From contig CM049309.1 in NCBI GenBank assembly GCA_026874595.1, positions 35,001 to 99,000 on the forward strand: a stretch of DNA of 64,000 nucleotides, given 5' to 3'. Positions 13,101 through 22,387 of this stretch are shown here, one piece after another. The notes under the pieces are model-generated. The model was not told the DNA's origin and did not search any database. It worked only from the letters and a program-made list of their open reading frames with translations. The translations under genes and the position numbers were made by a program. Numbering within the stretch: position 1 is the stretch's first letter; each line of letters opens with the position of its first letter. This stretch comes from Sipunculus nudus. Lineage: Eukaryota; Annelida; Sipuncula; Golfingiida; Sipunculidae.

Positions 13101-15990
13101 TTATATATTCGTCTCGCGAGCTTCACTGGAACTGGACGCTGTTGTTAACGTTGAATTAAACACAAGCATCACGTTACTTGACAGTGTAAGTTGGATAAGT
13201 GTTGCATTCAATGTTCTGAACCGGATTCAATCTAAAGCATGGCTACGCAGCAAACAGTTTAACAGAGAAAGGCTAGTGTTATGGCCTCAACTGCTGTAAA
13301 GAAAAATATGTACAGAAACAAACGGACCTGGAGAGATGCTCTCTCATCGCTGTGTTAGTAATGATGTACAGCCATTATATACATAAAGGAAATAGGTGTA
13401 AGAGTTCGTTTTCATATCGACCACAATGTTTTGGTGCACACAATCTTTCCATGTTATTCGTTATAACGGATGACAGAGTCCCAGGTAAAAAATACGTGTC
13501 GCTGCTAAAAGAACTGGTAACAATTAACTTTGGGATTTATGAGAGAGATGTATATATTCAAAGAGAGAGAGAAAAGAGGAAATATGTAGAGTGGACATAC
13601 AGACCGCCATGGAAAAGTACTATGGCGACATATGACAAAAATCAATGAATAATCAACTTTATTGCATTTAATTTAAAATTACTCACTGGACATGTTTATG
13701 TCTTTGTCGTCGGACGCCTCGCTTAACTGGCTGTCTTCTTCACCTGAATGAACAGAAAGATTAATACATCGTACAGTGGGCTTGTGCACAGATTGAACTC
13801 AGAACGGTAAGATGAATTTTCTAAAATAAATTGATAGTTGAGTTTTTTTCCTAATATATTCGTTTCGCGAGCTTCACTGAGACTGGACGCTGTTGGTAAC
13901 GTTGAATTAAACACAAGCATCACGTCACTTGAGAGTGTAAGTTGGATAAGTGTTGCATTCAATGTTCTGAACCGGATTCAATGTAACGCATGGCTGCGCA
14001 ACGAACAGTTTAACATGAAAGGCTAGTGTTATAGCTTCACCTGTGGTAAAAAAGAATATGTACAGACAAACACGGTCCTGAAGAGATGCTGTCTCACGGC
14101 TGTGTTATTAATGATGTACAGCCATAATGTATCAATGGAAATTGGGGAAAGAGTTTGCTTTCAGATCAATCACAATGTTTTGGGGCACACAATCTTTCCA
14201 TGTTATCCGTTGTAACGGATGACAGAGTCCTAGGTCAAAAGTACGTGTCGCTGCCATAAGAACGGGTAACAATTAACTTTAGAATTTATAAGATAGAGAG
14301 AGAAAGAAAGAAAGAGAGAGAGAGAAAAGAGAAATACATAAAATAGACATAAAGACAGTTATGGAAAGTACTTTATCGACATATGCCAAAAAGCAATGAA
14401 TAATCAACATTATTCCAATAAATAAAAATTACTTTAACACTCACTGGAAATGTTTCTGTCTTTGGCGTTAAAATTCATGAGAGCGAGTGAAAAAAATGAG
14501 AGCGAGAAAAGCGGAAATTCATAGAATAGACATAAAGACCCTGATGGAAAAGTACTTAACCGACATATGACAAAAATCAATGAATAATCAGCATTATTCC
14601 ATTAAAGTAAAAATCACTCACTGGACATGTTTCTGTCTTTGTCGTCTGACGCCTCGCTTAACTGGCTGTCTTCTTCACCTGAAAGAACAGATTGAAAACA
14701 GAACAGTCAATACATATGAAAAGTGATCTTGTGCACAGATTGAACTCCGAACGGTAAGATGATTTTTCTAAAACAAATTGAAATTGTTTTTTTTTTCTCA
14801 TATATATTCGTCTCGCGATCTTCACTGGGACTGGACGCTGTTGTTAACGTTGAATTAAACACGCGCATCACGTTACTTGACAGTGTACGTTGTTCTGAAC
14901 CGGATTCAATCTAAAGCATGGCTACGCAACAAACAGTTTAACAGAGAAAAGCTAGTGTTGTGGCTTCAACTATTGTAAAGAAGAATATGTACAGAAACAA
15001 ACGGTTCCGGAGAGATGCTCTCTCACAGCTGTGTTAGTAATGTTGTACAGCCATTATGTATCAATGGATAGAGGGGAAAGAGTTCGTTTTCATATCGACC
15101 ACAATGTTTGAGTGCACACAATCTTTCCATGTTATTCGTTATAACGGATGACAGAGTCCGGGGTCAAAAATACGTGTCCTTTCTACAAGAACTGATAACA
15201 ATTAACTTAAGAATTTATGATAGAGCGAGAGAAAGAAAGAGAGAGAGAGAAAGAAAGAAAGGGGAAATCCATAGAATGGACATAAAACCGTTAAGGCAAG
15301 TACTAGGGCGACATATGAAAAAATAAATGAATAATCAGCATTATTCCATTAAAGTGAAAATCACTCACTGGACATGCTTCTGTCTTTGTCTTCTGACGCA
15401 GCGCTTAACTTGCTGTCTTCTTCACCTGAATGAACAGATTTAAAACAGAAAGATTAATACATGGTACAGTGGGCTTGTGCACAGATTGAACTCAGAACGG
15501 TAAGATGAATTTTATCAAATAAATTGATAGTTGAGTTTTTTCCCCTAATATATTCGTCTCGCGAGCTTCATTGGGACTGGACGGTGTTGTTAACGTCGAA
15601 TTAAACACAAGCATCACGTTACTTGACAGTGTAAGTTGGATAAGTGTTGCATTCAATGTTCTGAACCGGATTCAATCTATATAACGTATGGCTGCGCAAC
15701 AAACAGTTTAACAGAGAAAGGCTAGTGTAATGGCGTCAACTATTGTAAAGAAGAATATGTACAGAAACAAACGGTCCTGGAGAGATGCTGTCTCACAGCT
15801 GTGTTAGTAATGATGTACAGGTATCATGCATCAATGGAAATAGGGGAAAGAGTTCGTTTTCATATCGACCACAATGTTTTGGTGCACAGAATCTGTCCAT
15901 GTTATTCGTTATAACGGTCCTAGGTAAAAAATACGTGTCGCTACTACAAGAACTAATAACAATTAACTTTAGAATTTTATGAAAGAAAGA

Positions 15991-16026
<36 letters not shown>

Positions 16027-17493
16027 AAAGGGGAAATATATTTAATAGACATAAAGACCGTCATGGAAAAGTACTATATCGACATATGACAAAAATCAAT
16101 GAATAATCAACATTATTCCATCAAAGTAAAAAGTACTCACTGGACATGTTTCTGTCTTTGTCTTCTGACGCCTCGCTTAACTGGCTGTCTTCTTCACGTG
16201 AATGAACAGATTTAAAACAGAAATATTAATACACCGGAAAAGTGATCTTGTGCACAGATTGAACTCAGAACGGTAAGATGATTTTTCAGAAATAAACAGA
16301 CGGCCTGAGAAACCGTAGGGCAAAAGGCATAAATCATTCATTGTATCGGAATCATGACCGAAACACAACTGATAATAGAATATAAGACTGCTGTTAAATG
16401 TTATAAGATTATTGCTGTAAATGAATAATTACACACTAGATAAGATTATTTCATTAAAGAAATTATTACACACCCGAATCATCTTGGTCGTCGCTTGAAC
16501 CAGTATCAGTACCGTACTCTGTAATGCATATAATTATAAAAATGTTAAAGTTTTATTAATCGTATTCAATTTATCAAATTAAAAACCTAAGAGGAATTTA
16601 TAAATAAAATATTTGAGCTGTTATAATGAACAAACTCGTTATAAATGAGCTGTGGCCTGACCTGTGGCCTTACAGGTTGATTATCCGATAGAGTAATTTT
16701 TAAGTTCACCTAACTAGAGAGCTGACTTGGACATGAACAAAGTTTAACCGTGTTTATTTATGAGGTATTAAACAATTTGAGCTCAAGGATTAGGAATATG
16801 ACAAATTGAAGAATATCTCATTCTGTATGCTTTGCAAAATGATTAGGCAATACCTACCTAACTGGACTACCTCAGGTGTCTCCAATTCTTCAGGTAATTC
16901 TGTAAATGTATTGAATAAATTTTCTTTACTCAAATACGTTAGTTTATGAAAAAAAATACGACGTGAAAAATATGACAATATTAAAACTTTAAATTTACTT
17001 TGGAGCTATCTTCCTGTGAAGCACAAATTAAAATACCACTATGTTATACATCAGAAAGCTATATATGACACGGGTGACTCATTGGCACGAGGCTCAAGCC
17101 ACGGAGTTAGTTCTATACACATGAACAGTACTAATAAAATGATTCGCTCACAAAAGTTGTTGGTTTAATATAAATCAACATGATGCTTGCATGAATAACG
17201 TACCTGGCATTGTTTCTTGCCCGAACATCTCAAGCCTGAAAGCTGCAACAGATGTAAAACACAATACATTTAAACAGTAATGTGAAAGCTGGATAGATAC
17301 TTGCTTGTATTGCGTTTGTTAATAGCTGGGTTGGAGATTTTTAAATAAAGTTTCAATTGTGATACCTTAAAAAGTTTTTTTCAGGATAACTTTTATAAAA
17401 TATAAAGGTATCTTTTTCGCAAAATTAAGTTCAATAAAGAATCTGACCTTTCCAAAACTCTTCATCCAGCTCTGGTGAATCCTTTTCTGCCAT
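332..17493 (-). CDS. Multi-exon zinc-finger / tyrosine-recombinase-like gene with mini-exon arrays (3' end outside window)
   Basis: This is a spliced gene model built by eye from splice sites and reading frame. Exons in transcription order: 17504-17448 (ATG at 17493), 17242-17204, 16899-16858, 16518-16474, six or seven exons between 16197 and 11356, 8859-8779, eight exons between 8250 and 3809, 2056-1167 and 592-332. Every internal junction up to the zinc-finger exon falls after the first codon base, and the junction 1167/592 is phase 0. Without the 16141-16197 copy, whose acceptor is damaged, the joined frame is about 740 codons with no stop. The N-terminal third is acidic and repetitive. 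The C-terminal part has two C2H2 fingers and a tyrosine-recombinase-like domain related to Crypton/DIRS-type recombinases. Function is unknown; a domesticated or transposon-borne recombinase is possible. The last exon(s), expected to carry the catalytic Tyr, were not found in 1-331. No transcript evidence is available. Confidence 0.6.
593..1166 (-). other. Intron of the zinc-finger/recombinase-like gene
   Basis: AT-rich intron between GTACGT (1166 downward) and ATTTATAG (600-593). No repeat or other feature was recognised in it. Confidence 0.6.
1167..2056 (-). CDS. Exon: two C2H2 zinc fingers plus N-terminal recombinase-like core
   Basis: This 890-nt exon has a strong acceptor (TTATTTTTGTTGGCAG) and donor (CTG|GTACGT). 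The ATG-initiated frame that opens at 2084 begins inside the intron, so that ATG is probably not used. Counting from the first full codon, finger 1 is C19-x2-C22-x9-H32-x4-H37 and finger 2 is C50-x4-C55-x9-H65-x4-H70. A helical segment of about 190 residues follows and resembles the core-binding half of a tyrosine recombinase. Near the end, [17 protein letters not shown] fits the box I region, whose Arg (about residue 271) would be the first catalytic Arg. The entry phase matches the mini-exons upstream. Only this donor keeps exon 332-592 open; the alternative GTAC|GTAAC would hit a stop. Confidence 0.75.
2221..2375. repeat. Degenerate ~20-bp 'TTTAGGACCATAAC' repeat block
   Basis: About seven imperfect units of roughly 20 bp, each carrying a form of TTTAGGACCATAAC. 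The same motif recurs at 2550-2815, 10120-10560, 17965-18030, 18205-18235, 27420-27560, 32795-32830, 33742-33765, 34625-34675, 36055-36090, 36340-36410 and 36580-36620, usually at the edges of other repeat blocks. Confidence 0.7.
2403..2632. repeat. Tetranucleotide (CATA) and two (TA)n microsatellites
   Basis: CATA-type repeats lie at about 2403-2452, followed by (TA)n at 2486-2543 and a second (TA)n at 2585-2630. A TTTAGGACCATAAC unit separates the two (TA)n tracts. Confidence 0.85.
2818..3135. repeat. ~45-bp degenerate minisatellite
   Basis: Seven or eight imperfect units are built on TTTTCACCTGTGTTTATGAT followed by CAAGGAG. Unit length varies from about 40 to 50 bp. No coding content is seen. 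Confidence 0.6.
3809..3868 (-). CDS. Mini-exon, array 1 copy nearest the zinc-finger exon
   Basis: This is a 60-nt phase-1 exon (57 nt if the second AG of the CAGCAG acceptor is used) with donor GAAG|GTAGGG. It encodes [19 protein letters not shown], a strongly acidic peptide. Its last base joins the zinc-finger exon to form a Gly codon (G+GT). Confidence 0.6.
4461..4520 (-). CDS. Mini-exon, array 1 type B
   Basis: 60-nt phase-1 exon between TTTTACAG and GAAG|GTAGTG. It encodes [20 protein letters not shown]. Confidence 0.6.
5113..5172 (-). CDS. Mini-exon, array 1 type A
   Basis: 60-nt phase-1 exon between TTTTACAG and GAAG|GTAGTG. It encodes [20 protein letters not shown]. Confidence 0.6.
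5765..5824 (-). CDS. Mini-exon, array 1 type B
   Basis: 60-nt phase-1 exon, nearly identical to 4461-4520, with one change in the Pro codon near its 3' end and the same splice sites. Confidence 0.6.
6417..6476 (-). CDS. Mini-exon, array 1 type A
   Basis: 60-nt phase-1 exon, the same as 5113-5172, one dimer (1304 bp) away. Confidence 0.6.
7069..7128 (-). CDS. Mini-exon, array 1 type B
   Basis: 60-nt phase-1 exon, the same as 4461-4520. The flanking unit is one base shorter because an A is lost from an A run near 7218. Confidence 0.6.
7720..7779 (-). CDS. Mini-exon, array 1 type A variant
   Basis: 60-nt phase-1 exon. It encodes [20 protein letters not shown], in which one Glu has become Lys. 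Confidence 0.6.
8191..8247 (-). CDS. Mini-exon, array 1 most diverged copy
   Basis: 57-nt phase-1 exon with donor AAAG|GTACTG. The tandem acceptor ACAGCAG of the other copies is ACAACAG here, so only the second AG remains. The peptide is [18 protein letters not shown]. Confidence 0.5.
8335..8464. repeat. Poly-G run and (TA)n microsatellite
   Basis: A G-run at 8341-8353 is followed by about 66 bp of (TA)n at 8398-8464. The open frames across it are artefacts. Confidence 0.9.
8465..8778. other. Intronic single-copy-looking sequence
   Basis: No repeat was recognised. A plus-strand stretch at about 8533-8661 is open and basic ([17 protein letters not shown]) but has no clear splice sites or start, so it is not called as a gene. 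Confidence 0.3.
8779..8859 (-). CDS. 81-nt phase-1 exon between the two mini-exon arrays
   Basis: The acceptor TGTTTTGTTGCAG is excellent and the donor C|GTAGGT fits the consensus. The exon enters and leaves in phase 1. It encodes [18 protein letters not shown] followed by EREQDSSL, a non-repetitive hydrophobic stretch unlike the acidic mini-exons, which suggests a folded piece. It joins the array 2 exons (A+GC = Ser) and the first array 1 exon (C+GC = Arg) in frame. Confidence 0.6.
8915..9390 (+). mobile_element. Two Helentron/HINE-like 5' ends within an intron
   Basis: GCTCAGCTGA occurs at 8936-8945 and 9377-9386. Each copy follows a short palindrome; at 9359-9372 this is AGACCCATGGGTCT, a perfect 14-bp inverted repeat. 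The arrangement matches the 5' ends at 38.2 and 50.95 kb. No matching 3' hairpin was found nearby, so these may be truncated elements. Confidence 0.45.
9390..9574. other. AT-rich intronic sequence
   Basis: No gene or clear repeat is visible; a short (TA) run lies near 9430-9440. Confidence 0.4.
9610..10005. repeat. 51-bp minisatellite
   Basis: About seven units contain ACTTGTCTAAAAGC and GTTAACATGTCTAACAGTC. TCTAAAAGCC at 9661 recurs at 9712, so the period is 51 bp, or 17 codons. One plus-strand frame (9575-10111) and one minus-strand frame (9619-9999) therefore stay open across the array. The plus-strand peptide repeats [17 protein letters not shown]. Low-complexity content and the run into (TA)n argue against a gene. 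Confidence 0.85.
10039..10110. repeat. (TA)n microsatellite
   Basis: About 72 bp of alternating TA directly after the 51-bp minisatellite. Confidence 0.95.
10120..10560. repeat. Largest 'TTTAGGACCATAAC' block
   Basis: About 20 degenerate units of roughly 20 bp carry TTTAGGACCATAAC. A longer partial duplication pairs AGTTGAGGACCTTAACACTG at 10431 with its copy near 10531. Confidence 0.75.
10575..10775. repeat. 51-bp minisatellite, second block
   Basis: About four more diverged units of the 51-bp repeat at 9.6-10.0 kb, separated from it by the (TA)n tract and the TTTAGGACCATAAC block. It abuts the first unit of array 2. Confidence 0.75.
11356..11412 (-). CDS. Mini-exon, array 2 copy 1
   Basis: 57-nt phase-1 exon between TTCATTCAG and TCCA|GTGAGT. 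It encodes [18 protein letters not shown], an acidic Ser-rich peptide. Confidence 0.6.
12127..12183 (-). CDS. Mini-exon, array 2 copy 2
   Basis: 57-nt phase-1 exon with the same splice sites. It encodes [18 protein letters not shown]. Confidence 0.6.
12923..12982 (-). CDS. Mini-exon, array 2 copy 3 (60 nt)
   Basis: 60-nt phase-1 exon with acceptor TTCATTTAG. It encodes [19 protein letters not shown]. The three extra bases at the donor side keep the frame. Confidence 0.55.
13687..13743 (-). CDS. Mini-exon, array 2 copy 4
   Basis: 57-nt phase-1 exon. It encodes [18 protein letters not shown]. Confidence 0.6.
14446..14470 (-). pseudogene. Truncated mini-exon copy
   Basis: Only the donor half of the array 2 exon is present (GACAGAAACATTTCCA before GTGAGTG). 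The acceptor half is lost in a short, partly deleted unit at about 14440-14500. Confidence 0.6.
14622..14678 (-). CDS. Mini-exon, array 2 copy 5
   Basis: 57-nt phase-1 exon with acceptor TGTTCTTTCAG. It encodes [18 protein letters not shown]. Confidence 0.6.
15369..15425 (-). CDS. Mini-exon, array 2 copy 6
   Basis: 57-nt phase-1 exon. It encodes [18 protein letters not shown]; all the changes are in-frame substitutions. Confidence 0.6.
16141..16197 (-). CDS. Mini-exon, array 2 copy 7, acceptor lost
   Basis: The coding part is intact ([18 protein letters not shown]) with donor TCCA|GTGAGT. The acceptor reads TTCATTCAC instead of TTCATTCAG, so the exon has no AG at its usual edge and is probably skipped. 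Skipping leaves the frame intact. Confidence 0.4.
16474..16518 (-). CDS. 45-nt phase-1 exon, acidic
   Basis: The acceptor is TGCATTACAG and the donor G|GTGTGT. It encodes [14 protein letters not shown]. The SDDQD core resembles the SDDKD of the array 2 exons, so this may be a single-copy relative. It joins the upstream exon as G+AG = Glu and the downstream exon as G+GT = Gly. Confidence 0.6.
16858..16899 (-). CDS. 42-nt phase-1 exon
   Basis: The acceptor is ACATTTACAG and the donor TTAG|GTAGGT. It encodes [13 protein letters not shown]. Both junctions keep the frame (G+AA = Glu before, G+AG = Glu after). Confidence 0.65.
17204..17242 (-). CDS. 39-nt phase-1 exon
   Basis: The acceptor is ACATCTGTTGCAG and the donor CCAG|GTACGT. 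It encodes [12 protein letters not shown]. It joins the start-codon exon as G+CT = Ala. Confidence 0.6.
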
Positions 17494-17504
17494 TTCATGA
17501 GGTT
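17448..17504 (-). CDS. Probable start-codon exon
   Basis: An ATG at 17493 in good context (GAAATGG) opens [15 protein letters not shown] in the frame used by all downstream exons, with donor AAAG|GTCAGA. Its left side could be 5' UTR or a splice acceptor (AAGGCCAG|AACC, weak pyrimidine tract). If spliced, it would be another 57-nt phase-1 exon and the true start would lie further upstream. Confidence 0.5.
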
Positions 17505-17960
17505 CTGGCCTTAAATAAAATGTGACGAACTTAGTGTCATTGGCATGCACGGCAAAGTAAGGGTGTCATTTCACAAATGTCATTCGTCAACTAGATGGTA
17601 ATATAAGCAGATAGCGAATTGAAGATATGGTACATGAGCGTTGGTATGAGTTAATCAACATCAGTATTGTTCGGTATGGAAAGTGCGTATTTATACACAA
17701 ATTCTTGCATTTTGACACAGCATACACTGTAAAAGACAAGATGCTGATATATTTTGTAGAGTCATAGAAAAATCAAAATCAAAAAGATTTAATCTCGATC
17801 ACGTGACAATATTTTACTAGCTTTTATTTTAACTAAGTAATTTTTGCACCAAATACTTTTCCAGAACCATGTAAAAAGCGCGAGGGGTTGGAGTGTAGTG
17901 GTCGGTTCGGGATAAGAGTCTGACACGGTCACACACCAATCTATACTGTCATTGTGACAA
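17505..17960. other. Presumed upstream region of the minus-strand gene
   Basis: AT-rich, with no recognisable repeat and no confident TATA box or promoter element. Confidence 0.3.
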
Positions 17961-17964
17961 TGTG

Positions 17965-18235
17965 CAACAATGTAAGTTTAGGACCATGACGTAAGTTTAG
18001 GACCAAAACGTAAGTTTAGGACCATAAAAATGCATGTTTTGGATTATATACCGACATATATACACATATATACATATATAGAGAATGAACAATTTAGTTA
18101 TAATGAACAACTTGTTATAATGAACAACTTGTTATAATGAACAATTTGGTTATAATGAACAACAGGACCTGTGTGCTTTCCAATGCATTAGCATTCACTT
18201 GACCCCTATGTATCTTTAGGACCATAACCCTCAAG
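17965..18235. repeat. TTTAGGACCATAAC units and an 18-bp GTTATAATGAACAACTT repeat
   Basis: Three TTTAGGACCATAAC units (17970-18030) are followed at 18084-18165 by about four units of GTTATAATGAACAACTT. Its reverse complement matches the large 18-bp minisatellite at 31.1-32.7 kb. Confidence 0.7.
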
Positions 18236-18485
18236 TTGAGTTCAAACGGTTATAAAAAGATATCCCTGGAAACATTATTAGAATTGTTAACACGTTTAAA
18301 TTAAAACCACAAACATGTATGTTTTGAAACAAAACTCTTTTTTTATACATTTCAAGAACTTAATGAAAATGTATAACCTGGGCATCGGACTAAGAATATT
18401 GAAACCCTTGTGACTGTAAGCCATAAATTTTTGTTTGTAATAAGTTACACTTGGAAAGCGGCAAATAATAAAAGTAGGAATGACC

Positions 18486-18557
18486 ATCGAATTACCATCG
18501 AATCTTGTGACCGGGTGCCTGATGGCTCTCCAACTTTAACACTCTTCAGCTTACTTA
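18486..18557 (-). other. Possible additional exon, phase uncertain
   Basis: An excellent acceptor (TTCTTTTCTCTTTGTACAG) precedes a stretch open in one frame (LLSKLKSVKVGEPSGTRSQD) with possible donors at ATG|GTAATT. The phases do not fit the 17448-17504 exon directly, so this could be a non-coding 5' exon or unrelated. Confidence 0.25.
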
Positions 18558-19234
18558 GCAATCTGTACAAAGAGAAAAGAAGTTAAAGAAAAAACTAAAT
18601 ATGTGAAAGTTGTGCAATATGTTCAACTTAATCTTATCACAGAATATGAGAAAAAATAAAACATGAAATAATTTCAGTTTTTAACTCTAATATCTGTCAA
18701 AATTATATTTAGGTAAAATGATCAAAAATGATAACAAGTTGAAGCACTGGAAGTGAAACTTTTCCTATCACTTACATATAAACATATGTACAAACACTAA
18801 ATATATAATCTAGATACATTTAGAATTTTATTACAAAGATTGCAAGGGATACTTAAAGAAGCACTAACATATAGCATTTGACCTAGTACGAAATATATAT
18901 ACGCAATATACATATTCAATCTTATTATATTTATTAATGTATCATAATGACATATATTCGAGCCGAATAACTTATCGGCATAAGCGACAATGTTCAAATA
19001 CTGAGAAAATCCCTTAGTGCCTGGACTAGGACCAAAAGTACTATAATTTTTAAGCATTTCCACTTATATATTTAACGGTTCACATTTCAGAATAAAATAA
19101 CTTATCGACACTACCGACATTTTCAAAATAGCCGGATGACTTATCGGCATAAGAGACAAGGTTCAAATACTGAGAAAATCCCTAATTGCCTGGAGTAGGA
19201 CCAAAACTACTATCATTTTTTAACATTTCCAATT

Positions 19235-19345
19235 ATAACAAAAGCTATGTTGAACAACATAAGTTTAAGTTGATAGACTTAAGACTTCAACATAAGCTAT
19301 GTTGATCAACTTAAGCTTAAGCTGATCAACTTAAGGCCTAATATT
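19235..19345. repeat. AAGCTTAAGTTGAT palindromic repeat inside the satellite
   Basis: Units such as AACTTAAGCTTAAGCTGATC interrupt one satellite monomer. This belongs to the family of the block at 35.56-35.97 kb, and a second such interruption lies at 30890-30985. Confidence 0.7.
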
Positions 19346-22300
19346 TATCAGTTCTTGTTTCAGACTTAAGAAAATTATCGAAACTACTGATATTTTCAAA
19401 ATAGCCGAAAAACTTATCGGGAACAACCGACAATGTTCAAATACTGAGAAAATCCCTTAATTATTTATTCCCTGGAGAAGGACCAAAAGTACTATAATTT
19501 TTCAGCATTTCCACTTATATATTTAGCGGTTCACATTTCAGACTAAAATAACTTATCGTCACTACCGACATTTTCAAAATAGCCGGATGACTTATCGGCA
19601 TAAGCGACAATGTTCAAATACTGAGAAAATCCCTTATTGCCTGCACTAGGACCAAAAGTACTTTAATTTTTAGCATTTCAATATGTGTATTTAATGGATC
19701 ACATTTCAGACTAAAATAACTTATCGACACTACAGACATTTTCCAAATAGCCCGATGACTTATCGGCAAAAGCGACAATGTTCAAATACTGAGAAAATCC
19801 CTTATTGCCAGGAGTAGGACCAAAAGTACTATAATTTTTCAGCATTTCCACTTATATATTTAACGGTTCACAATTCAGACTAAATTAACTTATCGACACT
19901 ACCGACATTTTCAAAATAGCTGAATAACTTATCGGCATAAGCGACAATGTTCAAATACTGAGAAAATCCCTTATTGCCTGGAGTAGGACTAAAAGTACTA
20001 AAATTTTTCATCATTTCCACATATATTTAACGGTTCACATTTCAGACTAAAATTACTTATCGACACTACCAACATTTTCAAAAATGCCCGATGACTTATC
20101 GGCATAAGCGAAAATGTTCAAATACTGAGAAAATCCCTTATTGCCTGGAGTAGGTCCGAAAGTACCATAAGTTTTCAGCATTTCCACTTATATGTTTAAC
20201 AGTTTACTATTGAGACTAAATTAAGTTATGGACACTACTGACATTTTCAAAAAATCTGAATAACTTATCGGCAACACCGACAATGTTCAAATACTGAGAA
20301 AATCCCTTATTGCCTGCACTAGGACCAAAAGTACTAAAATTTTTCAGCATCTCCCTATATATTTAACGGTTCATATTTCAGACTAAAATTACTTATCGAC
20401 ACTACCGACATTTTCAAAATAGCCCGATGACTTATCGGCAAAAGCAACAATGTTCCAATACTGATAAAATCCCTTATTGCCTTGAGCAGGACCAAAAGTA
20501 CTATCATTTTTCAGCATTTCCACTTATATGTTTAACGGTTTACTATTAAGGCTAAATTAACTTATCGACACTACCGACATTTTCAAAAAAGCCAAAAAAA
20601 TTATCTTCAACACCGACAATGTTCAAATACTGAGAAAATCCCTTATTGCTTGGAGTAGGACTAACAGTACTAAAATTTTTCATCATTTCCACATATATTT
20701 AACGGTTCACATTTCAGACTAAAATACTTATTGACACTACCGACATTTTCAAAAATGCCGGATGACTTATCGCCATAAGCGAAAATGTTCAAATACTGAG
20801 AAAATCCCTTATTGCCTGGAGTAGGACCAAAAGTACTATAAGTTTTCAGCATTTCCACTTATATGTTTAACGGTTTACTATTAAGACTAAATTAAGTTAT
20901 CGACACTACCGACATTTTCAAAAAATCCAAATAACTTATCGGCAACACCGACAATGTTCAAATAATGAGAAAATCCCTTATTGGCTGCACTAGGACTAAA
21001 AGTACTATATTTTTCAGCATTTCCACTTATATGTTTAACGGTTCACATTTCAGACTAAATTAACTTATCGACACTACCGACATTTTCAAAAAAGCCGGAT
21101 GACTTATCGGCATAAGTGACAATGTTCAAATACTGAGAAAATCCCTCATTGTCTGGAGCAGGACCAAAAGTACTACAATTTTTCAGCATTTCCACTTATA
21201 TATTTAACGGTTCACAATTCAGACTAAATTAACTTATCGACACTACCGACATTTTCAAAATAGCCGAAAAACTTATCTTCAACACCGACAATGTTCAAAT
21301 ACTGAGAAAATCCCTTATTGCTTGGAGTAGGACTAACAGTACTAAAATTTTTCATCATTTCCACATATATTTAACGGTTCACATTTCAGACTAAAATACT
21401 TATCGACACTACCGACATTTTCAAAAATGCCGGATGACTTATCGGCATAAGCAAAAATGTTCAAATACTGAGAAAATCCCTTATTGCCTGGAGTAGGACC
21501 AAAAGTACTATAAGTTTTCAGCATTTCCACTTATATGTTTAACGGTTTACTATTAAGACTAAATTAAGTTATCGACACTACTGACATTTTCAAAAAATCC
21601 GAATAACTTATCGGCATAAGCGACAATGTTCAAATACTGAGAAAATCCCTTATTGCCTGGAGTAGGACTAAAAGTACTAAAATTTTTCATCATTTCCACA
21701 TATATTTAACGGTTCACATTTCAGACTAAAATTACTTATCGACACTACCGACATTTTCAAAAATGCTGGATGACTTATCGGCATAAGCGAAAATGTTCAA
21801 ATACTGAGAAAATCCCTTATTGCCTGCACTAGGACCAAAAGTACTAAAATTTTTCACCATCTCCCTATATATTTAACAGTTCATATTTCAGACTAAAATT
21901 ACTTATCGACACTACCGACATTTTTAAAATAGCCAGATGACTTATCGGCATAAGCGACAATGTTCAAATACTGAGAAAATCCCTTATTGCCTGGACTAGA
22001 CCAAAAGTACTTTAATTTTTAGCATTTCAATATGTGTATTTAATGGATCACATTTCAGACTAAAATAACTTATCGACACTACCGACATTTTCCAAATAGC
22101 CCGATGACTTATCGGCAAAAGCGACAATGTTCAAATACTGAGAAAATCCCTTATTGCCTGGGGTAGGACAAAAAGTACTATAATTTTCCAGCATTTCCAC
22201 TTATATATTTAACAGTTCACAATTCAGACTAAATTAACTTATCGACACTACCGACATTTTCAAAATAGCCGAATAACTTATCGGCATAAGGGACAATGTT

Positions 22301-22387
22301 CAAATACTGAGAAAATCCCTTATTGCCTGGAGTAGGACCAAAAGTACTATCATTTTTCAGCATTTCCACCGATATATTGAACGGTTC

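Larger units (their letters stand above)
10775..16330. repeat. ~750-800-bp tandem array carrying mini-exons (array 2)
   Basis: Units are more diverged than in array 1. Exon left ends lie at 11356, 12127, 12923, 13687, 14622, 15369 and 16141 (spacings of 747-935 bp; the longest contains a truncated extra copy near 14446). Each unit also carries GGACGCTGTTGTTAACGTTG, GAGAGATGCT and CACAATCTTTCCATGTTAT landmarks and a (GA)n tract (for example 11966-12017, 12768-12813, 15220-15262, 15965-16023). The segment GAGAGATG...TGATGTACAGCCATTATGTA is recognisably homologous to array 1 units. Confidence 0.85.
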
